DNA of 64,000 nt from the NCBI GenBank assembly GCA_038380795.1, contig CM076259.1:60779938-60843937 (forward strand), given 5' to 3'. The notes below the pieces were generated by a model. The model made no database searches, was not told the origin of the DNA, and saw only the letters and a list, made by a program, of their open reading frames with translations. The translations under genes were made by a program, and so were the position numbers. Positions 38,266-49,690 of the stretch are shown here, one piece after another; position 1 is the stretch's first letter; the number at the start of each line of letters is the position of its first letter. The DNA comes from Pyrocephalus nanus (taxonomy: Eukaryota > Chordata > Aves > Passeriformes > Tyrannidae).

Positions 38266-40944
38266 CTGGCATGAAAATTCTTTCTACAGTTACTGTCTTT
38301 ACTACATGTTCAGAATTGGAGAACCTGCCATACAAATCAGAGACTTGGAACTCAAGTTTCCCAATCATCATATCTCTACCCCTCAAAATATAAGACAATT
38401 CAGATTTTCATTAATTAGTACAGTGTTTTCAACTGTTATTTCAATAACACCTTCAAAATGTCACTTACATAATACCTGCAGATATATCAAACTTCTAAAT
38501 AGTTTCAGTATCTCTTCATAAATAAATATAACATACAGATGTCTCCTAAATTACTTCTGTAAAGCTTTGTCCAATTTACCCAGGGACTTAATCAAAAGTT
38601 GTTATTTGTTAATTGGTGCTACCAGCTTATTTCAGTCACTAGGCCGCATCCTATCAAGTACAAGAAACTACATGAGAAACGGAAACTGAAGAAAGCTTCC
38701 TTTCCCCCAGAACACACATCACCAAATGATGTGTCCAGCCCAGTTTATTTGCTTCAAATAATGTCTGCTAACCTCCATTTCTAAGATTCTAGAGAATAAT
38801 AACACTTACTGCTCCTGTAATTTCTTAAAGTCTATACCTCTATCTTTTCTGCTATTCATTTCATTGCTTCCACCTGTAACTCTCCAGGAAATAAGCTTCT
38901 TCTCTGAATAACTGCAGACTTGTTACCTCTTTTCCAAGCCTACACTTTCAAACTAAATTTGCAGATGTGTCCTTGAGAGTAATACATCCCATCCAGTCCT
39001 CCCTTTGATTAGTCTGTGATTTACCAGCCTGGTTTGCAGAGCAGAATGTAATATTTCAAGGTGTATGTGGTAGGAAATAATGGCCTGTCTTTCTTCAAAA
39101 TGTTCCTAGTTTCTGCAATCTAAAATTACCACTTTCAGATTACACTGCAAACCCAAGTGTAATTTGACAGTGCCTCATACTTTGTGTAAAGATACCTGCC
39201 ACCCTGTCACAGTGTGAAATCAGATTTGTACAAGGATTCAAAGTTGACTCTGTTCCAGAGTGACATGCCCTTGAATGCTGAGTGATTTCATAACTTAACA
39301 GTCCAACAGTCCCAGGGACTCGGGGTGCTTACACAACACGTTGGATACGGAAAGTCTATCTTCGGTACCTCGGAGATAGACAAAAACTCAGCAAGTCCTG
39401 CCAGGCAATGAAGGCAATGCTCATTATGCTAAAAGAAACTTTCATGAAGCCTTGAAAAACCAGAAATTTGAAAAGAAGTCTGCATAATACTGCTCAGCAC
39501 ACCTGTCTGGAAAAGCAAACCCCTCAAAAGAATGAAAAGTCAAGTCTACCAAGGCCTGACAGAGGGTCTGTAATGACAGGTATTTAATGATTTCACGCAG
39601 TCTTTTTACCTACCAGGTACACTTCCTAGCTCCTGGAAGGTAATTCTCATGCAGTCGTAACTACACAGTTAAAAAGCATATGTGGCATTTTCACTGCACG
39701 TGCTCAGATCTTTTAATTCATGATTCCATTTTAATTGCTCTTCACTTGTTTCTCCAGACAGCTCAAAGAGACTTAAGAACATTTGGAGTCTCTGAGCTAA
39801 AATTTAAGAGTATAACATGAAACACATACTGAAATTCATCCAAATAGCGGAGCAATCGTTATCAGTTATTAGACTTAAAGGCACGAGAGAAGCTGCCAAG
39901 AGGGGTTTAAAAAAAAATGGACACAACAATGAATATGGAAATGCAGTTACACATTGATAGAGACAACTTGCACAGACAACATCAAAACCAAGTTCCAGTA
40001 TAATCACTCAGTGTCAATAAGGCAAAGGTTAGTTGCCCATCTCTAGTCTGCAGCAAATGGCAACAATGAAGTGTAAAGTTCATTCATACGCAAGTTTTGC
40101 TCTTCTATCCCTCTTCTTCACTAGAAACATTTATTTATGTTCTTTGACCTGACACAACTTCAAAACCTCAATGTGAAAAATATTTTATGGAAAGAATATC
40201 ACTTCATTTCAGTCTTGCCTCTATTCAGATCTAACCCACTAAAGCTTGGAAAATAGTGGAAGAATGTCACCTTTGTATACAGCACTCATGAGAGTTTAGC
40301 AGAATCCAGCAAATACGAAACATAAAACACTGAATCCCCAAATGACTGTATTTCCAGTAAGTGCTGATCCACGATTTTCAGGTTTCCTATACTCAGACTT
40401 GTACAGATAACAGCACAACATTTAAGAACTCCATTCATCTGTAGTCTATTGTAGTGGCAGGAGTGGGGAGGGTTTCTGTTTTTTTTTTTTTTTTTTCCAA
40501 GTACTGGAATCCTCTACAGACATGTGTTTAATTGGCTTTAGAAGACAGAATACAATAAAGACCAAGCACTGCAGCTTTGTGTCACAATACAGTTCTGCAG
40601 GTGTTATAGTCTCAGCAAGTCACTAAGTGTCAGCAAGAACTCTAATAACACATGATTCTTGTTTCACTTTTCTTTCTCTACTCACTCGTGCTGAACTCAA
40701 TGGCCCCTTTGTTCTAGTTTTAGTGCCACAACAGCAAGAGAGTTGCAAATGTTGAACCCTCACTACCACATTATTGAGAACATACACAATAGGATCTAGC
40801 AAACAATTCAAGATACAGAAGGTGAGGTCATATTCTGACTCAGGTGGGCAACACACTTTGTAGCAAACTGCAGCACTCCATTATCCAAGGATAGAGACAG
40901 TGCCCTTCACTGTATTGATTCTTATGTCTCTTGCTAGAACTTAC
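38266..40944 (-). other. ESD intron
   Basis: 2.7 kb intron. It contains a small 12-bp hairpin at 39354-39381 in a GC-richer patch and a poly(T) run at about 40478-40497. No exon was recognised. Confidence 0.8.
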
Positions 40945-41043
40945 GTGGGCTTGTGTCTGGTGCAACCACAATAAGACCGTGTTCAGCTGCAGCTTGTTGA
41001 AAACCAGCTTTTGTTATAAAATTCTGTTCTGTGCAAGTTAACC
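40945..41043 (-). CDS. ESD: ESD coding exon 3
   Basis: A T-rich tract with TCTCTAG acceptor and a GTAAGT donor bound 99 bases. A split Gly codon, then [32 protein letters not shown] and the first base of Arg. LTCTEQNF is the conserved oxyanion-hole region of the S-formylglutathione hydrolase family. Confidence 0.98.
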
Positions 41044-42463
41044 CTAGAGAAAAAAAAATATCATTGGTTACCCATCACTCACACCATACCAGTTTCAAAA
41101 CCCTTCTTGACAGAAAAGGTTTTGAAAAACAAGGGATTCCATAAACATGGAAAAGTCTTTCCACTGGGTTCAACAATACTTAACAATCCACAGAAACAGA
41201 CACAGTTGCATGTCATGTCTAGTAACACTAACATGTGATCAAAAACAAGTCAGTGTGTACTCTGTATCCCCTTGAGCCCCTCCTCATATAGCTTATAGTG
41301 CCCCCCAGTACCGTAAATTCAAATCCATTAACCAAGACACTGTTGCTAAGGTTGACATCCTTTACTTCTGACACCTAACCCTGAACTATATTTTTCTGTC
41401 TACTGCCATCTCAGCTGTTTGCATCACAGATTTACACATGTGGTCTGACAAAGTTCACATACTTTAGGCCTGTGAGGACTTTGCTCCAAAACCCACAGCA
41501 GGCCCAAATGAAGTCCAATTACAAATAAATAATACTCCACACCAATATTTTAATTTTTCTTCATTGTGCAATTTGAGAGGGCTTAATGATTCTTGTTTGC
41601 TCTGAGGGCAAGTTGCAAATAACCTAATTTGATGGATATACTAGCCAAGACAGCATGGTTTACATTCAAAAAAATAAATGTGCTGCATGGCTCAGAGCTC
41701 TTCAGCTAATTTTGATGTTTTTAATACTAAGGATAAACATTTTTACGCAGTCTGGTGTCATTCTCCAAATCAGACCTACTAGCTATTTTGTGAAATGAAT
41801 ACATACAAAGAGCACATTCTTCACAAGACAGCAGCTGGATAGGAAGCTGCAGGAGCTGGAGAGACGAAGAAACAATGCTGTGGATGAGACAACTTTATTG
41901 CTGTTGCACAACCTTGTTCAGTCCCTTGGCCTTTCTGATCCTACAGGTTTACCTTACTCTAGATGTGTTTGCACTAAGGCAGCTATCAGCATCTCTTTTT
42001 CAAGTTCACCAGCTGCTCCCTGCAAAATAGCACTCAGAATAAGGCGGAGTCCACAAGACAAATATGCTGGCACCCATGGGCTATGTTTCACATCCCTACT
42101 CTGTTAGCTGAAGCAGTCTGTCTTAAAAAAAATAGGAAGCAGGAGGTGCCCAATGGGACGCCTTTCAGTAGAACCTTTAAATGTATATGTTTTGGGAAAA
42201 AAAGTATGAACATTTTAGAACACAGTGGTAGAACATTTTGAACGCTGAGCATTTTAGAACACAATCTGGTAGGGTACCCCCAAGGCTGGCTGCATCCTAA
42301 TGTACCACAGTACACTCAAAGTAAATGCTTCTTCCAGAAGATGATCTTTTGCAGAATCCAAGAGCTGCCACTTTGGTACCTCCCCATTAGGTTTTCAGTA
42401 ACTGTAGCTCAGCAGCTTGAACATGATGATCTTTTTTAGGTTACTAAAATTCATGTTACTTAC
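41044..42463 (-). other. ESD intron
   Basis: 1.4 kb intron. Three degenerate copies of a unit like GCATTTTAGAACAC occur at 42208-42271. No exon was recognised. Confidence 0.8.
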
Positions 42464-42552
42464 CCGAGAGCCAATACAGCACAGGACACTTTCCAGTTTC
42501 TGCTTTTGGAGGCAAGTAGATTCCAAATTTCATTTTGCATTTTAGCTCTGCA
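42464..42552 (-). CDS. ESD: ESD coding exon 2
   Basis: The acceptor TTAATACAG and donor GTAAGT bound 89 bases. They complete the Ser codon, then [29 protein letters not shown] and the first base of Gly. The phases agree with both neighbours. Confidence 0.97.
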
Positions 42553-43268
42553 CTGTATTAATAAAAGACTCCTCGTTATCACCACTACTTGATTAACAAG
42601 ATCACTATCATTAAAAAAAGAAAGTTAACTCAGTGCATTTCATTCCAAGAGAGATTTTGTCAGTGAATTGTAACAGCTAAGGCAAATGAAGTGAAAAGCC
42701 ATTTTTAAACTCAGCCTTAGACTTGAACTGGTAACAGCTGACTTTCCTACCTTGTTCTCAATATCCTTAAAACAGAGGCTTACAAATAAGCCACATTTTC
42801 ACAGTGCTGCTATTTGGGAACAGTTTGAAAACTAAATTCTGAACCCCAGCAATATTTAACTTGAGCTTTAAATTGCAAAGTAATTTTTACTGAAGAACTA
42901 TCTACTGCATCTGTCTGCTCTTTTTCTGAGTGCACAGAAGTGAAATATCTAGTAGAGTGAAAGGAACTTTGCACACACAGGAATTCTCTGTGTTGCAAAT
43001 AAGACAATCCAAAGTGATGAAGCTTCATTTTCAAAGTAGAAATACTGGCTTCCCATCTCAGATCTGCAGCACTAAGTACACTAGATTATGTTAAACATTA
43101 ACACAGAAATACAAGAACACAGCCAAAGCAGCAGAAGACTTTATTTCTCACAGAAATATGGATATTAGGGAGAACATGCTATTTTCCTGCAGAATGAAAA
43201 CACTGACAGCAATGACAGTATATGTATAATTCCATGCTAAACATATAGGCTGCTTTAGTGGTGTTTAC
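42553..43268 (-). other. ESD intron
   Basis: 0.7 kb intron, ordinary AT-rich sequence, no feature seen. Confidence 0.85.
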
Positions 43269-43336
43269 CTGTCGTGTTCAAACACCTTCTGGAAACCCTC
43301 AAAGCATTTGTTGCTGGAAACCTGTTTCAGAGCCAT
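43269..43336 (-). CDS. ESD: ESD coding exon 1 (start codon)
   Basis: The ATG at 43336 starts [20 protein letters not shown] then HD plus two bases of Ser, matching the known ESD N-terminus and giving the 282-residue total. The exon itself begins at 43344, after a long T-rich tract and TTGTAG acceptor, with an 8-base leader. The donor is CAG|GTAAAC. The ATG context is weak at -3 (T), but no other start fits. Confidence 0.96.
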
Positions 43337-43344
43337 GATTTTAA

Positions 43345-44880
43345 CTACAAAAAAAAAAAAAAGAGGAGCAAGTTAAATTTAAAAATAAAACATTCCTGGA
43401 GTTACAGTAAGTTTTGAGAAAAGAAGAGATGAGTACAACTTGAAATATCTTTGTTTAGTGTTATAATTTTTCAGAATCTCCTGAAAACACTTTCTGATTT
43501 TTCATTAACCTTTTATTTCCCCACAGAAAAGGGACAGGGGAGACTGAAGTCTTGCAAGCAGGATGGGCAAAGCCTTTCTCATTTGCCATGGACCCATATC
43601 TTCAATCACCTTTACCTCTACAGTAACTGTGGCTTGGTCTTTGTCTACCAACGCCGCTACCCAACAAGCAACCTCACGTGCTGTGGTTAACTAGCAGCTG
43701 CCTGTGACATGGGGCCAGGCTGCTATCTCCACAATTACTGTACAGGAGATAAACCTGTTCCACCTTTCAGTCGCTGTGTGTGGCAGTATCCAATCACTAA
43801 TTACCACAATACTGAGGACTGTTCTCATCTTTGATGGAAATGAATTACCACGTTCTAACAGTCTGTGGCTTATTTCCATGGCAAGCAGTATGAAAAATAC
43901 AAGCAAAGAAAGAGTCCTGGGAGTTTCAGAATAGCCGGTAGTGCAAAGGTATTAAATATGCTAAGGAAATTCGGGAAGGCTGACAAAGAAGTGGACACTG
44001 TCAGCTTGCACAGGCAGGAAGGCCAACCATGCAGCTCAAAGAGGGACAGACTAAAAGGGTCACAGAATATACTGAGTTGGAAAGGGCCCAGTAGGATCAC
44101 TGAGTCCAACTCTTAGCAGCACAGCCCCAAGAATCCTACCATGTACTGAGAGCATTGTTCAACTGCTTCCTGAACTCTGTCAGGTTTGGTGCTGTGACCA
44201 CTACCCTGGGGAGCCCGTTCCAATGCCCAAACACCCTCTGGGTGAAGAACTATTTTCCAATATCCAGCCTAAATCTCCCCTGACACAGCTTCAGGCCATT
44301 CCCTCGGGTCCTGTCACTGGTTGCCAGGGTCGGCGCACAAGAAAATCCTGAGGACAAACTAAGTAATGTCACACCAGGTAACAAACATCAAAATGGAAAC
44401 GCTTCATCCCTAAGAGCTGTGCGCTTCTATGGGGCACCGGCCAAGAAAAGTCACGCATCACGGAGAGCCCTCAGGGGCTGCTCGTTGTCTCCTACCACGC
44501 CGGCGGGGCCGGAGCCGAGGGGCGCCCACCCAGCAGCGCCTTACACCCATCCATCCCACCGCAGCACCGAGCCAGAGGGGCTGAAGCAGTATCAAGGCCC
44601 CAGCCCTGGCTCGGCTCGGGACGCCCCTTTCCGTTTCCACACAGTCAGTCCTGCCCTCTGCCCCACGGCGCTCTCCTGCGCTTCCATTTTCACCCTCCCG
44701 CCCTCGGAGACAGCGATCCCTCCCCCGCGGCCTCCCGCCGGCCAGGCCCGCACGGCCCTGCCGCCGCCGCCGCCCGCTCTCTCCGCAGCGCCGCCCCGGC
44801 CCGGCCCGCACTCCCCACCCCACCCCACCCCGCACCGCCTGGCCCGGACCGGCCCGCGGCCCCTTTCCCCGCTCCCTTAC
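43345..44880 (-). other. ESD intron 1 (5' UTR intron)
   Basis: 1.5 kb intron between the non-coding first exon and the start-codon exon. It holds a CR1 fragment (44057-44342), then GC-rich CpG-island sequence with a four-tract G-quadruplex motif at 44813-44831. Confidence 0.8.
44057..44342 (-). mobile_element. CR1 LINE 3' fragment
   Basis: Read on the + strand it shows the reversed CR1 3' end: TCACAGAAT, GAGTTGGAAAGGGCC, GAGTCCAACTC. The body then runs GGGGAGCCCGTTCCAATGCC, ACCCTCTGGGTGAAGAACT, TCCAGCCTAAATCTCCC and CTCGGGTCCTGTCACTGG. This is a clear avian CR1, oriented with its 3' end at 44057. It sits about 0.5 kb from the ESD first exon, within intron 1. Confidence 0.92.
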
Positions 44881-45095
44881 CGCGGCGGGGCTGCGGGGCC
44901 GAGCGGGGGCGGTGCGGGGCGAGGGGCGGCCCCTCCGCGCAGGCGGCCTCTCGGCGCCCCGGCCCCGGCCCGCCCCCGCCTCCCGCCCGCAATGGGGCGG
45001 TGGCCGAGAGGGCGCTGCGGAGGGCGAGCTGGGGATCGGGCACCTCCGAATCTCCGCGCCCCAGAGACGGCCCTCCCGCCGCTGAAGGGGAATAT
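44420..45095. promoter_or_regulatory. CpG island / ESD promoter region
   Basis: This is the only long GC-rich, CpG-dense stretch in an otherwise AT-rich window. It contains GC boxes (CCGCCC/GGGCGG), a CCG repeat at 44761-44775 and a splice donor for ESD. There is no obvious TATA box, as expected for a housekeeping promoter. The start site is inferred to lie between about 44920 and 45050 on the - strand. Confidence 0.85.
44881..44990 (-). other. ESD: ESD non-coding exon 1 (5' UTR)
   Basis: On the - strand CCGCCGCG|GTAAGG is a strong donor with its boundary at 44881/44880. It is the only convincing donor in the CpG island upstream of the start-codon exon. The 5' limit is approximate and depends on the unseen start site. 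Confidence 0.65.
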
Positions 45096-45102
45096 GTTGA
45101 CC

Positions 45103-45105
<3 letters not shown>

Positions 45106-45134
<29 letters not shown>
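45106..45134. repeat. Poly(A) run of 29 (poly(T) on - strand)
   Basis: An uninterrupted run of 29 A on the + strand forms the sharp upstream edge of the ESD CpG island. It may be a slippage-prone simple repeat or a retroposed tail; no attached element body was recognised. Confidence 0.95.
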
Positions 45135-45137
<3 letters not shown>

Positions 45138-46860
45138 AATCCAAAGAATCTGATAATAGCGGACTATTCGGAGCAGCAAGTGTTTCTGTTTGGTGTCATT
45201 GTCCCTGTTTCGAGGGTGGGCAAAGGGCCTGAGCTGGGACCGCTGCATCAGTACGTTCTAAATGTTTTACCTCCACTCAGTGTTTTAGAGGTCTTCACAG
45301 CAGCTGCCACCTGACAGACTGCTGATTTTATGATGGACCCAAATTCTAGTGTAGGTATTTTACTCCTCAACTGCAAAAAGACACTTGGTAGTGTTTCCAT
45401 CTTATTCATTATCCAAATTATCCCAATTCCTGCTGTAAGAGGGTCTGGTCTTTTTTTTTTTCTTTTTTCTTTTTTTTTTTTTTTCCCTTCTTCCCTTTTA
45501 ATTTAATTTTATCTATTTTCAATTTTTACATTTTCTTGTTTGTTTGTTTGTTTGTTTACAGTTAAACATGTCTGTCAGTTGTCAAAAACTTCCCAGCAAA
45601 GCTCTCTCCCTCTTTGTAGTCTTGTACCTTGTATTGCACTGGCAGCAACTATTTTTGCCCATAAAATTTTAGAGTCTTTACTTTCCCAATGTGACAGTAA
45701 CTCCCTTTGTATTTTTGATCCCTTCTTTCAGCAGGGCACAGTATCGACAATTTGGTACCCCCCAGTACTTTGTATTCTTCCCTGGCAGATCTGTTTGGAT
45801 TGCAGCTGCTGGACATCAGACCTGGACCCCACATCCTGCCCTCCAGAGCAGCTTTGCTATCTTGTCTCTCTATTTAGATGTAGTTGGTACAAATAGTCCA
45901 TCTCTGAGCTGTTTAAATTTCCTTTTCTCAGCTTTTCTTTGTCAAGATGGGTTTAAGTTGCCATTAATCAAATTAAATTGTGTTTCTTGTATTTCTCTAG
46001 CACTCTTCATGTAATTCTTTCCATCTCTATGTGCATTTGTAGCTCTCTTAATATCGTACTCTCTCTAGCAAGATATTGTCCAGTTAGTTATTTGAGCTAA
46101 ACTTTAGCCAGTCTGTTTTCTTTCTTGGATATATAGACAGCTGTCATTAGGCACATCTCCTTTCCCATGATATCTGCAATTATTTCTAGCTATTTATTTC
46201 TCTCTTGTCAGTATAAAAACTGACTAACCCAGGCAGTGATACTGATAAGATTTTAATGTGCTCCTGGTATTCCTATCCAAGTCCCTTAGATAGGCTCTGT
46301 CCTATTTCCTCCCATTTCAGAGTGGTGACATATTCAGAAGGATATAAATGGCAGCCTGCTGATGAGTTTGCCTGGCCTCCCCACAGCTCCATTGCAGGCA
46401 TTATTTTTTTATGTCTTTTCAGTCAAAAATGACTGAAAGTAAATGCATAGGTATGTAATGTGAGAGCTGTGTCACAGCCCTCCATAGAGCTGTTTTCATG
46501 GCACAGAGATGACACACCAGGGTAGTGTTAAGAACAGTGTAAGGCAGAGGGAGCCAGATTGATACAATCTCTTGTGCTGTGGTTAGATCTTTTTAGTATC
46601 TTTGGTTATATGCATTTGTTTAATATTAATACCATTTCTGTATCATTTGAGACAGTGATCTCATCTTCACTTTGGTTATTCTGAGCACTGAATTCACACT
46701 TCACAGAGCACTTTGCCAGGATATAAATAATACAGCAATACAAACAACAATAGTATGTTGGTTTTTTTCTGTAAAGAACTTTTTCAGTGTTTTTGATAGC
46801 AATTGTTCCTAGTTTAGCCATTTATGATTCCAATGTGGTATGTGTAAAAATTCTTCAATT

Positions 46861-47004
46861 GTCTTATTAGCTCAGTTGGTTAAAACTTGGTGCTAATTAC
46901 AGAAAGGTTACCATTTCAATTCCCTGTATGGGCCATTCACTTAAGAGTCTGACTCAGTGGTCCTTGTGGGTCTCTTCCAACTCAGAATATTCTGTGATTC
47001 TGTA
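46861..47004 (+). mobile_element. tRNA-Ile-derived SINE with CR1 tail
   Basis: 46861-46935 matches tRNA-Ile in outline. It has a perfect A box TAGCTCAGTTGG (46868-46879), GGTGCTAAT around the AAT anticodon, a decayed B box (46913-46923) and the terminal TATGGGCCA. The sequence then passes straight into a CR1 3' end: GTGGTCCTTGTGGGTCTCTT, CCAACTCAGAATATTCTGTG and ATTCTGT. A tRNA-Ile head on a CR1 tail is the layout reported for zebra finch TguSINE1; the family name is from memory. It is a SINE, not a working tRNA, because of acceptor-stem and B-box decay. Confidence 0.85.
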
Positions 47005-48779
47005 AATCTAAGCTTTATACCATGCTATTGGTCATTTCCAAGCAACATATATGGATAGTAACAGTATCATCCCTCAGTAGTTTTTCGAGTGACTGTATTG
47101 ACACAACCTGTTTTAAGTCTTTAACTTTTCAAGGGGGAAACTCTGCCCAGGGAAGAGAATTTTTTGCCACTTCATTGTTATTGATTATTTTTCTATTTCC
47201 TTTTCTTTACCACATGCATCTATCTTACCTTTTGTCTTAGACAGAAGATATATCTCATGAAGTTTCTTTTCCTTCTTCCCATACCATCAGGATTTCACCT
47301 GGCCGCAACTTGTCATGTCATTAACTGCTGTCCCTTCAAGGCAGTTCTTTACTTTTTCTTCAGCTTACCCAATGTGCTTCTTATTCAACAAAACCCAAAG
47401 AAGAGGCTAGAATCTACACACCCTCACTTACTTTAACTGTATTACATTGAGGTATTTTTCTCTTTTGCTCCATTTCTTGATTTCATTACTTCTTGTTTGT
47501 TCATTAGAGACTTGTCATTTAAGTCCATAGGTCTTTTTGGGAAACAGTATTGCCCTTTGGTCTTGCTTGCACTGTAATAAAAGTAACATAGCTCCCCTAA
47601 CTTCTCTTTAATTTGGCCATATCTTGTATTGGTGTTTCTGCAGCACTGCACTGGTGATCTGGAATGGCTTAGATAGCTCTGAGAGGCTATGAGTTTGAGC
47701 ATGTTATTGAACCCTCTTTGCAGAGAGAGTGTGGGAAATACATTGCAGAAACAAGTAATTTGTGATAAGAAATGAGAAAAAGTTAATTTTTTTTTTTTAA
47801 ATTATTCTTGGAGCAGTTAAAGCACTAAAAACTTTTCCGGGGAAGGTGGGTGGTAGAAAACAAGTACGCTTCTTTTATTACAGTAATGTAAGAAATATTA
47901 TTAATACTTGCCTATTACAATGAATACTAAATCCAGTGAGGAATATGCATCTCATAATTCTGTCAGAAAGTATTTTTCTTTTAATGCTTTACAATTAAAA
48001 ATTAAGCAGTCTTGCTTTTTTATAGTAAATTAACTGCATGTGTTTGTACTGTCTTTTGTTTTCTATTTTTTCTAGTAGAGATTTTGAACTTATGAAGAGT
48101 CTTCTTGTTTGAGAAATTTTTCCACATACAGTTTTAAATATCTCATGTATTTAGGGAGCCTTTAAAGCTGTTAATTTGAATTGAGATATTCAAGTAAAAT
48201 TTGAGGTGTAATTGCAGCTAAGTAAAGATATTGGCTGACAGGAATACAATAGTTAATATCTGACTTAGCAAATGCCTAAAGGACAAATTTAAATTCAACT
48301 TCAGCCTATAAGTAATTTAGTAGAACATTAGGGCTCATCTTACTAATGGGAGCCACAAGGAGGGGTGGAGACATAAATGCCATTTGTTTAGGCTTGTGGT
48401 TGTCTTTGAAGGAAGACATGCTTTTCTTGAGGTCTTAGGGAATAAATTAGGATCAGCAGCACCAGCTGGCATTCCTCGGATTTCTTGATCCTTACACGAG
48501 CCTTGAAGTAATACAACTACAGTAGACTCCCTTTCTTGGTCTTGGGGTACAGTTTGGGCCACAGATTTGAAGAGAATTAGCAAAAAACTTGAGTGATCTG
48601 AATTTTAAAAAAATATAATGGTCTTCTGAATGTCCTCATTTAATTTGATTCAGGCGGAGTAACTGAAATTTCAGAAAAGAATAAGCCTTGAAGGGAACAA
48701 GTTTTCAGTCATTAATGTGTGGGATTAGTTATAACTAGTGTCTAAAGGTAGGCAAAAAAAAATGGAGTCACAGCCTTGA

Positions 48780-49690
48780 ACTTCAGGAGAGCAAGCAGGG
48801 GCTATTGTTCAGGTCCAATGGGAGTCTGCCCTGGCAGGCAGAACTTTGAGCACAGGCCAGCAGGGATGGAGAAAACTGCAAAAAGAAGCCTACACAAAGT
48901 GGAAGTAGGAATGGACTACTTGGAGGGAATATAGAAATATATCTAAAGCATGCAAGGATGGAGTTAGGAAAGCCAAAGGTCAGTTGTGAGTGAAACTAAA
49001 AGTGAAGGGCAATAAGAAGTTTCTTCATGTACACTGACAGGAAAAGGAAGGTTAAGGAGAATGTGGGCCTACTGCTCAGTGAAACAGGGGAGCTACTGTC
49101 AAGGAACATGGAAAAGAATGGGGTAGACACTGGTGGTTTTTTGCCTCAGTTCTCACCAATAACTGTCCCTTCAGGTGAATATTATCCAGAACAGGACTTT
49201 TAGGAAGATCGAGCAAACTAAGGGCAGGTCAGCCTTACAACCATTGCCAGGAAAGTAATGAAACAGATCCTCCTGGAAGCCATTTCCAGATTTAAAAAGA
49301 ACAAGAAGGTGATTTGAGATAGACAACATGGATTTACCAAGGGCACATCACACCTGACCAGCCTAATTGCCTTCTTATGAGAATTCCATCTCAGTGGACA
49401 AAGCAGGAGCAATGGAAGCTGTATACTTTAGCAAGGGGTTTGAAAGAACTTCTTATGGTCTCCTTGTCTCGTTTTAACAAGATTGGAGAAATATGGGCTC
49501 GATTTGTAGATAATAAGGTGGGTGGAAAATAGGCTGGATTGATGGGCTCAGAGAGTATTGATCAGCAGTACAGAGTCCAGCTGGCAGAATGACACCCCTG
49601 AGTGATCGATACAAGGGACAAGACTGTTTACTGTCCTTATGAATGACCTGGATGATGAGATGGAGTACAATCTGATATATGCAGGTGAGA
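48780..49690 (+). mobile_element. CR1 LINE fragment (pol region, degenerate)
   Basis: The + strand carries CR1 ORF2 sequence in order. First come AGGAAAGCCAAAGG, a TTCTTCATGTACACTGACAG segment and GAATGTGGGCC. Then CAACATGGATTTACCAAGGG, a GGAGAAATATGGGCT segment, GGTACAGAGTCCAGCTGG and CCTTATGAATGACCTGGATG. The last encodes LMNDLDD, the family's FINDLDDG reverse-transcriptase stretch. Frames are broken by stops and deletions, the catalytic FADD box downstream is missing, and the copy is dead. Confidence 0.9.

Larger units (their letters stand above)
33630..44995 (-). other. ESD: ESD gene, complete (locus span)
   Basis: Esterase D / S-formylglutathione hydrolase (EC 3.1.2.12). It is a cytosolic serine hydrolase that splits S-formylglutathione to formate and glutathione, the second step of glutathione-dependent formaldehyde detoxification. 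Eight coding exons with matching phases join to exactly 282 residues, the length of human ESD. The nucleophile elbow GHSMGG places Ser149 at the human position; Asp226 (KDD-QF) and His260 (GYDH) complete the alpha/beta-hydrolase triad. Oxyanion and signature stretches ([33 protein letters not shown]) are intact. A non-coding first exon lies in a CpG island, as expected for a housekeeping gene. The last intron begins GC instead of GT. No frame damage is seen, so the gene looks functional. Confidence 0.98.

Noticed and set aside
44419..45153. 244-codon + strand ORF across the CpG island, with overlapping long ORFs on the - strand.
   Set aside because: Open frames on both strands follow from the GC-rich, stop-poor composition. 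The peptide is Pro/Ala/Arg-rich without a domain and ends in a Lys run encoded by the poly(A) tract. The region is the ESD promoter and first exon.
46861..46935. A working tRNA-Ile gene.
   Set aside because: The 5' acceptor strand does not pair well with the GGGCCA end, the B box is decayed, and the sequence continues directly into a CR1 3' end. It is a SINE head.
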